This document shows positions 1 through 7,914 of a stretch of DNA of 36,234 nucleotides, one piece after another (the first letter of the stretch is position 1; each line of letters begins with the position of its first letter). The translations under genes and the position numbers were made by a program. The notes below the pieces were generated by a model, which had not been told where the DNA came from, ran no database searches, and saw only the letters and a list, made by a program, of their open reading frames with translations. Source of the stretch: a virus. The stretch is taken from IMG/VR virus record IMGVR_UViG_3300046002_004193, positions 1 to 36,234 of that record. One strand, 5' to 3'.

Positions 1-126
1 GAACACGCCGATGTAGTGGGCGCGCAGATACAGCCCGGACGCCGCCAGCAGCACGACAGCGGCCAGGATGGCCCACACGCGCAGGGGGATTCCCTGGAGG
101 AACAGTCTTGCGGCAATCCAAGTCAT
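1..126 (-). CDS. Rz: Rz spanin, partial duplicate caused by the contig overlap
   Basis: This is the 5' part of the same Rz gene that is complete at 35704-36231, cut by the left edge of the window. The start codon (complement of 124-126) overlaps the lysozyme stop as ATGA. It is not a second gene: it lies within the terminal repeat. The codon at the extreme left edge differs from the complete copy because bases 1-3 do not match. Confidence 0.85.
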   Translation of the reverse strand, partial: MTWIAARLFLQGIPLRVWAILAAVVLLAASGLYLRAHYIGVF

Positions 127-129
127 AGC
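4..129. repeat. Terminal direct repeat, left copy
   Basis: These 126 bases are identical to 36109-36234. The repeat carries the beginning of the Rz gene and the last codons of the lysozyme gene. An exact overlap of this length at contig ends is what an assembler leaves on a circular or circularly permuted genome. The first three bases of the window do not match the corresponding bases 36106-36108, so they are either an assembly-edge error or a minor variant. Collapsing the overlap gives a unit of about 36,105 bp. Confidence 0.95.
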
Positions 130-632
130 CCACCCACGCAGGTCTGGTATTCCCACTCACGACGGCGCACGATGCCGCCGCACTTGTTGGCCTTGATGGC
201 GCAATCCTTCGGCCCGATGAACCGCCAGCGCGGGATTTGCTGGCAGGCTTCGCGGAACCGGCCCTGATTTAACAGCTTGGCGGCGGTAGACCGGCAAAAC
301 GCATCCGGGCCTGTGTTGTAGGCGAAGTGGCCGAACGCCTTCACCACGCTGGCCGGCATATCGCCCGGCACGCACTGGCCCATGCGGACGAACATCTTGC
401 CGATGTAGGCCGTTTCCAGCGCGTCACACTCGGCGACGGTGTACGTCTTGCCGGGAACCACGCCGGCACCCGTGACGCCGCCGCAGACCGTCCAGACCTT
501 GCCTAGATCGTCCCAATAGGTCGTGAGTGGCCGGCCTTCCGCACCGTGCAGCAAGTAGGCCAGCGCCAGGATGCCCGCTGCGCCGATGGACGCGAATCCT
601 GCCGGGCCAGCCTTGTTGGTGTTGGTGGTCAT
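123..632 (-). CDS. SAR endolysin, GH24 lysozyme (R21/P22-type)
   Basis: A 169-residue phage lysozyme that cleaves the MurNAc-GlcNAc bond of peptidoglycan at lysis. The start at 632 is chosen because it overlaps the upstream stop as ATGA; an in-frame start 16 codons earlier would lie inside the upstream gene. Residues 11-30 are a weakly hydrophobic Ala/Gly-rich stretch typical of a signal-anchor-release segment, directly followed by the catalytic Glu32. The GH24 pattern continues with Asp41 and Thr48 in the context YWDDLGKVWTVCGG. There is one residue more between Asp and Thr than in T4 lysozyme, a small deviation. Several cysteines (Cys50 and later) could support the thiol control known from SAR endolysins. 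Rz/Rz1 follow directly and the holin gene is about 21 kb away, at the start of the late operon. Confidence 0.9.
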   Translation of the reverse strand: MTTNTNKAGPAGFASIGAAGILALAYLLHGAEGRPLTTYWDDLGKVWTVCGGVTGAGVVPGKTYTVAECDALETAYIGKMFVRMGQCVPGDMPASVVKAFGHFAYNTGPDAFCRSTAAKLLNQGRFREACQQIPRWRFIGPKDCAIKANKCGGIVRRREWEYQTCVGGL

Positions 633-2494
633 GGCGGGCAAGTTCCCCACACGGGCTTGTTGGGCGCGGTCAGCGGGCAACCGTTCGCGGCAAAGCTGGC
701 CGGTTCAGACCCGACCAGCGACACGCACCAGCCGGAAAGGTTCTGGTTGAATGACGTTGCGGTGTCAAAACAGTTGGTCATGCCGGTGATTGTCGAGGTA
801 ATCCAACTGTTGAGCGGCTGGTTAAATGCCGGGTTAGTGCGGAACATCGAACCGATGCTGGTCACGCCGTTCATGTCGAAGTGATTAACCGACTGGTTGA
901 ACGAGCAAAGCCGGAACATCGCGGTCATGATAGTTGCCGCCGTCGTAACCCAATTCGTCAGCGCGGAGTTAAACCCGGAGCTTTCAAACATCGAAGTGAA
1001 GTTCGTGACTTTCGCCACATCCCAATCGGCCAGCGTCTGGTTGAACGCCGTTGCGCCGTTAAACATGTTCGCCATCGAAATGACGTTGCCGACGTTCCAC
1101 GCATTGAGCGATTGATTGAACGCAGGCGCTAGCTGGAACATGCCCGCGCAGGTTGTGACCGCGCCCATTGTGAAGTGCGACACAGGTCGGTTGAAGTTGG
1201 TGCAGCCCCGGAACATCTCAACCGTCGAGGTCAGGACTGAGGTGACCCAATTCGTCAGCAGGCCATTAAAGGCGGTGCAGCCGTAGAACATCTCATTCAT
1301 CGTCAGGACACTATCAACGTCCCAATTTTCGAGCGACTGGTTGAACGCAACGCAGCCCCGGAACATCGAGGTCATGGTGGTCACGTTATCAACATTCCAC
1401 GCGCCAATGTCCTGATTGAACGCGGTGCAGTTGTAGAACGTGCTTGCCATGTTCGTGACGGCGGTGGTTGTCCACGCAAGCGGCTGGTTGAACGCGGTGC
1501 AGCCTTGGAACATTGCGCCGATATTGATAACCGAACCCATCGTCCAGTCGGTCATCGGCTGGTTGTAGTTCACGCAACCGAAGAACATCGAGGTCATGGT
1601 CGCGCTGGCCGCAGCCGGTCGCCATGCTGCGAGACTCTGATTAAACGCCGTCGCGCCATTGAAGGCGTTAGCGAAGTTAACGACTTTGGTTACATTCCAT
1701 CCGCCGATGGCGCGATTGAACGCTGGCGCGGCTTGGAACGTGCTGCTAATGCTGGTGCAGTTCGCGGTGTCCCAAGTTGTCACATCACCGTTGAACACCG
1801 TGCAGAGATTGAACATAAACGACAGGTCAGTGACCTTCGTGGTATTCCAGTTCGCAAGCGATTGATTGAAGATCGTACAGCCACCGAATGCGCGTTGCAT
1901 GTTGGTGACGTTCGATGTATTCCAGACGCCTACAGGTTGGTCGAACGCGGGGCAGTCGCGGAAAATCTCGGTGAAATTGACCGCGTTGCTCATGTCCCAA
2001 GTCAGGACGGATGCGCTGTTTAATGTCGTGCAGCCCTTGAATGCTTCAGCAAAGCTGGTGACGGTCGCCGGAACGTTGGCCGGAACGCCGGTCAGGTTGA
2101 TGGCCGTATGAAGCCACAGCCGCGTCATCGGCTGGTCGCCCCACGAAATGACACGCCTCAGCGCGTTGTAACGCCCGGCAGGCGCGGTGCTATGCCACAG
2201 GCTAGTGATGTTGCCGGTCAGTGCCGAGACCGTCGCCGTATAGATGCCCGGCGCGGCATATGTGTGGTCAGCCCAACCGTTCGTGCTGATGGTGTTGTTG
2301 GTGCCGTCGCCCCAATCAATGTAGACGTTGCCCGTGCGCTGCAACGGAACGCCCACCGTCAGCGCAATGCTGGCGTCGAACTCAAGCGTGAGGTCGGGCA
2401 AGGAGGGGGAGCCACCACCCCCACTCCCCGCCTCAGTCAGTCCACGGGCGATGCTTCGGGGGAGTGGGCGGGTTAGCGGGCGGGTGAGGGGCAT
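629..2494 (-). CDS. BspA-like leucine-rich-repeat (DUF285) protein, likely receptor-binding or tail protein
   Basis: A 621-residue protein. After a Pro/Arg-rich and Gly-rich N-terminus there is a PKD-like stretch (residues about 60-95, with WGDGT and HTYAAPGIYT). The rest, from about residue 150, is roughly 18 tandem units of 24-26 residues with the pattern xAFNQxLxxWxVxxVTxMxxMFxGC. This is the signature of the DUF285/BspA family, which is known from surface adhesins of bacteria and mycoplasmas. The gene lies at the end of the tail genes and just before the lysozyme, where podophages often encode fibres or tailspikes. I infer a receptor-binding role. It lacks an obvious signal peptide, which agrees with a virion protein rather than a secreted one. 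Start 2494 is an ATG 7 bp after the upstream stop codon. Confidence 0.8.
   Translation of the reverse strand: MPLTRPLTRPLPRSIARGLTEAGSGGGGSPSLPDLTLEFDASIALTVGVPLQRTGNVYIDWGDGTNNTISTNGWADHTYAAPGIYTATVSALTGNITSLWHSTAPAGRYNALRRVISWGDQPMTRLWLHTAINLTGVPANVPATVTSFAEAFKGCTTLNSASVLTWDMSNAVNFTEIFRDCPAFDQPVGVWNTSNVTNMQRAFGGCTIFNQSLANWNTTKVTDLSFMFNLCTVFNGDVTTWDTANCTSISSTFQAAPAFNRAIGGWNVTKVVNFANAFNGATAFNQSLAAWRPAAASATMTSMFFGCVNYNQPMTDWTMGSVINIGAMFQGCTAFNQPLAWTTTAVTNMASTFYNCTAFNQDIGAWNVDNVTTMTSMFRGCVAFNQSLENWDVDSVLTMNEMFYGCTAFNGLLTNWVTSVLTSTVEMFRGCTNFNRPVSHFTMGAVTTCAGMFQLAPAFNQSLNAWNVGNVISMANMFNGATAFNQTLADWDVAKVTNFTSMFESSGFNSALTNWVTTAATIMTAMFRLCSFNQSVNHFDMNGVTSIGSMFRTNPAFNQPLNSWITSTITGMTNCFDTATSFNQNLSGWCVSLVGSEPASFAANGCPLTAPNKPVWGTCPP
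700..2040 (-). repeat. Tandem repeats of about 75 bp coding for the BspA/DUF285 units
   Basis: The recurring plus-strand pattern is a segment like tggttgaacgc followed about 35 bases later by ggaacat. It returns about every 72-78 bp and corresponds to the AFNQ and MF-GC positions of each protein repeat. Copies have diverged, so the array is ancient or under selection for variation rather than a recent amplification. Confidence 0.8.
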
Positions 2495-2501
2495 GGGCTT
2501 C

Positions 2502-3035
2502 CTAGATTTCGCGGAACTTGAGGTAGCTGCCGGCCTTGACCGTCACGGCGGTGCCTGCCGTTTCGGTGGCCAGGGTCAGCTGCACGTTGCCGCTCGGCGA
2601 TGCGCCGGCGGTGATGGATATTTCGACCAAGGCGGGCCAGCTCGCCGTTGTGTTGGGAACGCCGCCCGCCGCGGTGAGTAGCGATGCGCTGATGTTGCCG
2701 TTGGTGGTCAGGTTGGCCGTTGCGCTCGAGGTCTGCACGATCTGCGCCACGCCATCCGTCAGGCCCGTGGGCCAGGTGATGCCCGGCCGCGGCCCGACCG
2801 TCGTGGTCGCCGTTCGCGTGCGGAGCACCGCGTAGGCCTCGTAGTGCTTGTTGGCGGCAGGGGTGAACGCCAGCCCGGTGATGGCCACCGACGTGCCGCT
2901 GGTGGTCGAGAAGTCGCCGCCAAGCTTGATGTACGTCCAGGGATCGCCGCCAGCCGCGGCCAGTTCGGCCAGCGCCTCGTTTAGCTGGTCGCGCTCCTGC
3001 TGCCGATTGCCGCGCCGAACGACGGGAGCGGGCAT
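2502..3035 (-). CDS. Phage structural-module protein, unknown function (177 aa)
   Basis: A 177-residue protein whose start (ATG, complement of 3033-3035) overlaps the preceding stop as ATGA. A longer frame upstream of this start reads through the neighbouring genes and is Arg/Pro-rich shadow. The first 30 residues are helical and charged (RRGNRQQERDQLNEALAEL). The remainder is Thr/Ala/Val-rich beta-type sequence with AITGLAF, FTPAANKHYEAYAVLR and VEISITAGASPSG segments, similar in style to phage baseplate or fibre-associated beta-sandwich proteins. It sits between the AWK-repeat protein and the BspA-like protein, so a tail or host-contact role is likely, but no family is recognised with confidence. 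Confidence 0.75.
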   Translation of the reverse strand: MPAPVVRRGNRQQERDQLNEALAELAAAGGDPWTYIKLGGDFSTTSGTSVAITGLAFTPAANKHYEAYAVLRTRTATTTVGPRPGITWPTGLTDGVAQIVQTSSATANLTTNGNISASLLTAAGGVPNTTASWPALVEISITAGASPSGNVQLTLATETAGTAVTVKAGSYLKFREI

Positions 3036-3535
3036 CAGGACACCTCGGCCTCGAGGGTGACGGTGGAGGTGGCGAGCACGGCCAGGGTGGAGGCGTCGCG
3101 GATTTCGACGGTTCCCACGGCAGTGGCGATACCTACGGCCACGCGGTTGCGCCCGTAGGTGATGCCGGCGGAAAGCGACTGCCATGTGCCCGTGGTTCCG
3201 GTCGTCAGGGTGCCGCTGACCACCGTCCAGCGGATGTCGTAGCCCGACCCGAGGCCGCCCGTCGTGGGCGATCCCCAGTTGCCAGACGCGCCGCCGGTGG
3301 CGCTGTACGTGCCATCGGATGCGAAGGTGATCGTCGCGTTGGCCGGGCCCGGGGACTGGACGTCGGTGCCGCTGATTCCGCCGGGCAGCGCGATGGTGAT
3401 GGCCGCGTAGAACTGCTTCCACACGCCGCCCACCCCGACCCAGCCCTGCGCCACGGTTTTCCACGCGCCGGCCACGCCCACGGCTGCGCTGGCGACGGCC
3501 TTCCAGGCGCCGCCGACACCTACAGAGGCCGTCAC
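3035..3535 (-). CDS. Tail-associated protein with AWK tandem repeats (166 aa)
   Basis: A 166-residue protein with a GTG start that overlaps the upstream stop as GTGA, and a stop overlapping the next start as ATGA. The N-terminus has three 14-15 residue repeats of the type VGVGGAWKxVxxx (residues about 5-42: GGAWK, AGAWK, GGVWK). Such GxWK repeats occur in phage tail and fibre proteins. Residues 45-165 are Gly/Thr/Ser-rich beta sequence ending in EIRDASTLAVLATSTVTLEAEV. Its place between the tail fibre and the BspA-like gene supports a structural role. The function of the repeats is not known to me. Confidence 0.75.
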   Translation of the reverse strand: MTASVGVGGAWKAVASAAVGVAGAWKTVAQGWVGVGGVWKQFYAAITIALPGGISGTDVQSPGPANATITFASDGTYSATGGASGNWGSPTTGGLGSGYDIRWTVVSGTLTTGTTGTWQSLSAGITYGRNRVAVGIATAVGTVEIRDASTLAVLATSTVTLEAEVS

Positions 3536-4551
3536 GGGGTGTACACCAGCCAGACGTCGCCGTCAGCGGGCGTACCGGACGGGGCTGCGGTGGAAACGGT
3601 CTGCGCCTTGGTGGCCCAGGTGCCGAGGCCAAGGTTGGTGCGGGCGCTCGCCGCGGTGCTGGCGCCGGTGCCGCCGTCTGCGACAGCCAGGTCGGTGATC
3701 CCGCTCACGCTGCCGCCCGTGATGGTGGCCCCGGCAATGGTGCCGCCGGTGATGGCCACCGCCGAGGCGGCCTGCGTGGCGATCGTGCCCAACCCCAGGG
3801 CCGTGCGCGCCGCTGCCGCCGTGGTCGCGCCGGTGCCGCCGTTGGCCACCGCCAGGGTGCCGGCCATCGTGATGGTGCCGCTGGTGGTGATCGGGCCGCC
3901 GCTGAACGTCAGGCCCGTGCTGCCGCCGGCCACCTGTACGCTGGTGACCGAGCCACCGCCGCCGCCGCCGCCGCTGGAGGCGTTCGTGATGCGCCCCTGC
4001 GCGTCCACCGTGATCGTGGCCGCCGTGTAGGTGCCAGGGGACACGGCGGTGTTGTTCAAGTCGATCACGCCCGTCCCGGTGCCGAGCGTGAGTTTGACGC
4101 CGCCCGTGGCCGTCAACACGCGCTCATTGCTCAGGGTGCCGTCGGCTGCTGACACGAAATAGAAGGCATCGGTCGGCGCGCCGCCGCCGCCGCCGCCGGC
4201 CAGGGCCGACAGGTCGAACGTGAGCGCACCCGCCGCCCGCGCCGCCGTGACGATGCTGGTGCCCGCGTCGAAGCTGAATCCGGTGATGGTCTGCCCGTAG
4301 GTGGCGGCATCCTGCGCGGACGCGCCATCGGCCAGGCTGGTGATCTTGAAGCTGCCCCAGCTGATGTTAGCCGACGGCGAGTTCTGGCCGTCCTTGGTCA
4401 AGCAGGCGTTGATGCCGTCCGCCAGGTCCTCGTCATGGGTGTCGTGGCGGTCGGCGCGGATCTTGACCGCCGCCGCCGCGTCCGAAGTCCACACCAGCGC
4501 ACCCGAGTAGGTGCCGTTGGTGCGCGTATAGGTTCCGCCGCTCCATGCCAT
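3532..4551 (-). CDS. Podophage tail fibre protein
   Basis: A 339-residue protein. The start (complement of 4549-4551) overlaps the nozzle stop as ATGA; the longer frame upstream is shadow. The N-terminus, MAWSGGTYTRTNGTYSG with RHDTHDEDLADGINACL, is a common opening of podophage fibres that dock on the tail hub. The middle has two Gly runs of seven or so residues. The C-terminal half has two copies of a fibre motif (VANGGTGATTAAAARTALGLG and VADGGTGASTAASARTNLGLG), frequent in trimeric phage fibres. No chaperone or enzymatic domain is visible at the C-terminus. It is followed by three genes that may complete the host-contact apparatus. Confidence 0.85.
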   Translation of the reverse strand: MAWSGGTYTRTNGTYSGALVWTSDAAAAVKIRADRHDTHDEDLADGINACLTKDGQNSPSANISWGSFKITSLADGASAQDAATYGQTITGFSFDAGTSIVTAARAAGALTFDLSALAGGGGGGAPTDAFYFVSAADGTLSNERVLTATGGVKLTLGTGTGVIDLNNTAVSPGTYTAATITVDAQGRITNASSGGGGGGGSVTSVQVAGGSTGLTFSGGPITTSGTITMAGTLAVANGGTGATTAAAARTALGLGTIATQAASAVAITGGTIAGATITGGSVSGITDLAVADGGTGASTAASARTNLGLGTWATKAQTVSTAAPSGTPADGDVWLVYTP

Positions 4552-6068
4552 CAGATTGCTCCAGCGTTGCGGTACTGGACGTTGGTCGAGTACCAGATGA
4601 TGTTCTGCGCCTGCGTGGATGCCCGAACGCTGACGGTGAGGGTGTAGCCGATGCCCGACAGGTTCCGCCATGCCTTGCGGATGGGCGCGTCGTCGCCCGT
4701 GGGCGATGCCCAGGCGCTGACATCCCAGTCGGCGTTGTTCCATTCGCTGGTGCCGTCGTATGGCCCTTGCGTGAGCGTCGAGCGGCGAACGGTGGAGAAG
4801 TCGGCCAGGCAGTCCAGGGCGAGATACCCCGGGCTGTCGTAGTTGGTCACCACGTTCACGGCGGTGACCTGTTTTTGCGTGGCCCGCGAGCCCAGCGAAT
4901 TGAATGCCGGGATCCCGTCCATCGTGATCGGCATCCCGTCGTCCTGCGTTCCGACGTCGGCCTGGTAGATGTAGCCGGCGCTGGTGCCGAACCAGAGCCG
5001 GTTGTCGTGTACGGCGAAGCAGACCGCGTTCCAGCCATCGAACTGGCACCAGCCGCCGGCCGAGGTTTCGCGGACATGCTGGATCGACTGCCCGGTCGTG
5101 ATCGGCACGTTCACGATGAACAGCTGCCCGGCCGGGTACAGCAGCGCCTCCCAGCCGTATTGCTGGAAATACTGCCCGGCCGCCTGTTTCGCGGCGCGGA
5201 TGATCTTGTTGGAGTAGGCCGAGCCCTCGGAATACCGGCCGTCGCGCAGGGCTTGGGCCAGGTCCACGTAGCCGTCGCGGGTGATGATGATCTCGGTGCC
5301 GCCGACCTTGGCGTGCGCCCGGATGCCCAGCGGCTCGCCGATCTGAAACCGGCCGATCAGTGACCAGGCGTTGGCATCGCCGGGGTCGTCGCCCTGGTAC
5401 AGCAGCACCTCGCCGCTCGAGAAGATGAACGCCGCGAGGTCGTCAATTCCGTCGCCGCTGTCGAGCGTCCAGCTCACCATCATGACCAGCGTGCCGCCGG
5501 TCTGGAGTTGCATGGACATGTCGAACTCGACCAACGCGCCCTGATACGCGCCCGCACTGGCGTACCAGAATGCCTGCGCGTTCTCGTACCAGTAGTACGC
5601 CCGACCCTTGAACGTGTTGACGCCCCACAGGCTGGCCGGGGTGGCGCCGGTGATTACCATCGCCGACACCGCCGTGCCGTTGAAAATCTGCGGGGTGTTG
5701 GCCCCGTTCACCAGCAGCATGAGGTTGTCGAAGGCGGTGTATTGCCACTTGTTGCTGGTGAAGGCCGACGCCAGGGTGATGGCGTCCGAGGTGGTGACAT
5801 TGAACAGCTTGCCATTGGCCGCGGCGATCAACGCCTCGTTCGCCGTGCCGCGGTAGGCCATCAGCGACTCCGCCGAGCCGCCCAGCCCGGTGAATGGCCC
5901 CACCCCGTCGATCTCGGAGGTGTGCTGGGTGCGCCCCCTGCGCGATTCCACGTAGCCGGCGCGGGGAATCCAGTTGACCAGCCGCACGGCGTCGGTCGGC
6001 TCCATCTTGTCGATGGCGTCACGGGCGTTCCAGCCGCCCACCGGCGCCGGAATCGCGGTTGCCGTCAC
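4551..6068 (-). CDS. Tail nozzle / tail tubular protein B-like, P22 gp10-like
   Basis: A 505-residue protein of the nozzle class that extends the podovirus tail below the adaptor. The N-terminus TAIPAPVGGWNARDAIDKM matches the usual opening of these proteins (a PxPxGGWNxRD motif). The body is rich in Trp/Tyr/Gly beta-propeller-like segments such as GVNTFKGRAYYWYEN and NRLWFGTSAGYIYQAD. The C-terminus ends WYSTNVQYRNAGAI. I choose the GTG at 6068 because it makes a GTGA overlap with the adaptor stop, as at most junctions here; a GTG four codons earlier (6080) is possible. Adaptor and fibre genes on either side support the call. Confidence 0.85.
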   Translation of the reverse strand: MTATAIPAPVGGWNARDAIDKMEPTDAVRLVNWIPRAGYVESRRGRTQHTSEIDGVGPFTGLGGSAESLMAYRGTANEALIAAANGKLFNVTTSDAITLASAFTSNKWQYTAFDNLMLLVNGANTPQIFNGTAVSAMVITGATPASLWGVNTFKGRAYYWYENAQAFWYASAGAYQGALVEFDMSMQLQTGGTLVMMVSWTLDSGDGIDDLAAFIFSSGEVLLYQGDDPGDANAWSLIGRFQIGEPLGIRAHAKVGGTEIIITRDGYVDLAQALRDGRYSEGSAYSNKIIRAAKQAAGQYFQQYGWEALLYPAGQLFIVNVPITTGQSIQHVRETSAGGWCQFDGWNAVCFAVHDNRLWFGTSAGYIYQADVGTQDDGMPITMDGIPAFNSLGSRATQKQVTAVNVVTNYDSPGYLALDCLADFSTVRRSTLTQGPYDGTSEWNNADWDVSAWASPTGDDAPIRKAWRNLSGIGYTLTVSVRASTQAQNIIWYSTNVQYRNAGAI

Positions 6069-6760
6069 GGGCGCACCCACAGGTTGGTGTACGGCGGGTT
6101 GTCATGGGTCAGCGTGGGGCCGCCCATGACGATGGTCCGGGCCCCGGCATTGCGGGCGCGGACGGCGTTGGCCTGGCGCAGGTACTTGGCCTGATCGACC
6201 TGCCAGTCCGGCAGGCCCTTCTCCTTCTTCCACATCCACTTGGTGGCATCGACCATCAGGCGGAAGTCGAACAGGCACAGGTCGGAATCCAGCGTGGCCC
6301 GCTCCTTGGCCGTCACCGTGTCGGCGGTCGTCCAGGGCGCGTTCGACACGTACTCCATCTGGATCACGTCGCCCACCTGCGGCTCGATCACCTGCAGCTG
6401 TCCGCGCATGATGCGGGCCCGGACGTACAGCCCCGGCGAGGTGCCCGCGGCCAGCATCTGCTGCCATTCCTGCGCCGTGGTCGGCAAGATCACCGGATCG
6501 AGCCGGCCCTGGATGTACGCGGTGTCCGGCACATAGCCCAGCCAGTCCGAAGGCAACGTGTAGGCCGTCGCCGCCCCCATCGTGAAGGTGGCGGTGCGGC
6601 GCAGTTCCTGCAGGCCATCCTCGCGGATCATGTCCGAGGCCGCGTTCGCCAAGTACGCCATTTGCTCATCATCGGGCGCACCGCTGCCGATGTAGGAGGC
6701 CGGGACAAGAAAGCCCGACTCGCCCAGCACTTGGTTGAGGATCGCCTTGAGGCTGGCCAC
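6065..6760 (-). CDS. Head-tail adaptor, tail tubular protein A / P22 gp4-like
   Basis: A 231-residue protein with a GTG start. It has a helical N-terminus (LKAILNQVLGESGF, MAYLANAASDMIREDG), then a beta core with YTLPSDWLGYVPDTAYIQG and the Pro-rich VIEPQVGDVIQMEYVSNAPW. This is the layout of podophage adaptor proteins that seal the portal and bind the nozzle. The helix near residue 170-195 (DATKWMWKKEKGLPDWQVDQAKYL) is typical of the family. Gene order portal to capsid to adaptor to nozzle agrees. It follows the 47-residue gene and overlaps the nozzle gene by 4 bp. Confidence 0.8.
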   Translation of the reverse strand: MASLKAILNQVLGESGFLVPASYIGSGAPDDEQMAYLANAASDMIREDGLQELRRTATFTMGAATAYTLPSDWLGYVPDTAYIQGRLDPVILPTTAQEWQQMLAAGTSPGLYVRARIMRGQLQVIEPQVGDVIQMEYVSNAPWTTADTVTAKERATLDSDLCLFDFRLMVDATKWMWKKEKGLPDWQVDQAKYLRQANAVRARNAGARTIVMGGPTLTHDNPPYTNLWVRP

Positions 6761-6763
6761 GGG

Positions 6764-6907
6764 TTATGCCTTCTTCTTGGAGGGCTTGTGCGTGGCCGGC
6801 TCGGCCTGCGGGATGGGCTCGGCCTGCGCCGGCACGGGATCGGCCGGCGGCTTGGGGCGCGATACCACGGTCACGCTGTCCACTTGGATCAGTTCGACGT
6901 CGCTCAT
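6764..6907 (-). CDS. Small Pro/Ala-rich protein, unknown (47 aa)
   Basis: A 47-residue protein, MSDVELIQVDSVTVV then a Pro/Ala/Gln-rich tail ending in KPSKKKA. The start overlaps the upstream stop as ATGA, which is the main support for it being real. A longer frame from 7150 is shadow of the upstream gene. Proteins of this size and composition are common between capsid and adaptor genes of podophages, but I do not recognise a family. The basic tail could bind nucleic acid; this is only a possibility. Confidence 0.6.
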   Translation of the reverse strand: MSDVELIQVDSVTVVSRPKPPADPVPAQAEPIPQAEPATHKPSKKKA

Positions 6908-7413
6908 GCCACGGCCTCCTTGAGTTGCCCGTCCACCAGTCGCAGGCGGGGCTTGGCGAGTGAGCCCAGGCGCTTGGCCAGGACGCGGAACTCGGACAGG
7001 TCGCCCAGTTCGCCCTCGAAGGCGGCCAGGGCTTCGACGTTTTCGATTTTCAGGTCGCGCAGCTCGCGCAGCGGCGCGGGACGCATCCCGGGCAGCAGTT
7101 GCAGCGGCAGCGGGGCCTTTTCGCTGATGCGGGCCTCCCACGACTTCCACGCCCGGGGGAACCGGCGCTTGTCGGTTTCGTTCACGGGGCGGCTGACAAA
7201 ATCCTTGGTGCCCTTCTCGCGCACGGCGATGAAAGGGGCGTTTCGGTAGCGGGGACGGCCGGCCAACTGCGTGGCCTCGTCGTCATACACCGCGTTCTCA
7301 TAGATGGCCACGAAGATCACCTCGGCGCGGCCGAACAGCTCCGCATCGATCTTCTCGTCGTCGTTCATCGGCTTGATGGGCGGCTCAGCCACCCAGGGAA
7401 GTTCGTCGCTCAT
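6904..7413 (-). CDS. Conserved phage head-module protein, unknown (169 aa)
   Basis: A 169-residue protein. I place the start at the ATG at 7413, which has a GGAG site 7 bases upstream; the longer frame begins inside a terminator hairpin. The sequence has a beta-rich middle (RYRNAPFIAVREKGTKDFVSRPVNETDKRRFPRAWKSWEA) and a C-terminal PGMRPAPLRELRDLKIENVEALA segment that resembles a helix-hairpin type repeat. Similar proteins, with VSRPV-x-DKxRFPRxW, recur next to capsid genes in other podophages. Their function is not known to me. It is the first gene after a terminator. Confidence 0.7.
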   Translation of the reverse strand: MSDELPWVAEPPIKPMNDDEKIDAELFGRAEVIFVAIYENAVYDDEATQLAGRPRYRNAPFIAVREKGTKDFVSRPVNETDKRRFPRAWKSWEARISEKAPLPLQLLPGMRPAPLRELRDLKIENVEALAAFEGELGDLSEFRVLAKRLGSLAKPRLRLVDGQLKEAVA

Positions 7414-7424
7414 GTGTTGCTCCA

Positions 7425-7454
7425 AAAAGAGAGGGCCGGAACGATGCCCGGCCC
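7425..7454 (-). terminator. Intrinsic terminator after the 126-aa decoration-like gene
   Basis: On the minus strand a 7-bp GC stem (GGGCCGG/CCGGCCC, 7433-7439 with 7448-7454) with an 8-base loop is followed by CTCTTTTTGG. It lies between the stop at 7476 and the next start at 7413. It probably lets capsid genes be expressed more than the adaptor and tail genes. Confidence 0.75.
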
Positions 7455-7475
7455 CCTTTCCCAAACTGCGATAGA

Positions 7476-7856
7476 TCAGGACGCGGCGACGATATAGCCG
7501 TAGAAGTAGACGTCGGCGGTCGCGGCAGCGCCGTGGACCACGGCCACGCGGATGTAGAGCGGGCTGGCGGTCACGGTGTCGTCCTGGGCGATGGTGCGCT
7601 TGACGAACTTGGACGCGGCGGTGAGCGCGGTGGCGGTCGCCGGGGTGACGATCACCTCACCACCCGCCGAAACGGCCGAGTAAGCGCCGATGGTCATGCT
7701 CGAGCCGGCCAGCGTCACGCTGGGGTTGGTCACGATCATGTCGGTGATGATGTACTTGCCCGCGCCATTGGGCAGGGTGACAGCGGTATCCGCCACCGAG
7801 TTGAGATTGACGCCGATGGCCGAACCAATCGGGCCGATGAACTCACGAAGTGCCAT
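7476..7856 (-). CDS. Likely capsid decoration or minor head protein (126 aa)
   Basis: A 126-residue protein, directly downstream of the major capsid gene and bracketed by two hairpins, with GAAGGAGA-like sequence upstream of its ATG. The sequence is beta-rich with alternating Val/Thr/Ala segments (TAVTLPNGAGKYIITDMIVTNPS, EVIVTPATATALTAASKFVK, DVYFYGYIVAAS) and no charged coiled coil. Short beta proteins in this position often decorate the capsid. The assignment rests on position and composition only. Confidence 0.7.
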   Translation of the reverse strand: MALREFIGPIGSAIGVNLNSVADTAVTLPNGAGKYIITDMIVTNPSVTLAGSSMTIGAYSAVSAGGEVIVTPATATALTAASKFVKRTIAQDDTVTASPLYIRVAVVHGAAATADVYFYGYIVAAS

Positions 7857-7878
7857 GTGTTTCTCCTTGAAGTGGGTT

Positions 7879-7898
7879 GCCCCGGATTGCTCCGGGGC
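7879..7898 (-). other. GC-rich hairpin downstream of the capsid gene
   Basis: An 8-bp perfect stem (GCCCCGGA with TCCGGGGC, loop of 4) lies between the capsid stop (7915) and the next start (7856). No U-run follows, so it is more likely an mRNA 3'-end stabiliser or processing site than a terminator. Confidence 0.5.
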
Positions 7899-7914
7899 GA
7901 TGGTCAGCGGCCGG

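Noticed and set aside
3940-4200. GGC/GCC-rich runs in the tail fibre as a microsatellite or CRISPR-like repeat
   Set aside because: They encode two poly-Gly linkers in a real gene; there are no spacers or regular units.
6059-7249. Plus-strand open frame of 396 codons opposite the adaptor genes
   Set aside because: Arg/Gly/His-rich antisense shadow typical of high-GC DNA; the minus strand has recognised, coupled structural genes with normal composition.
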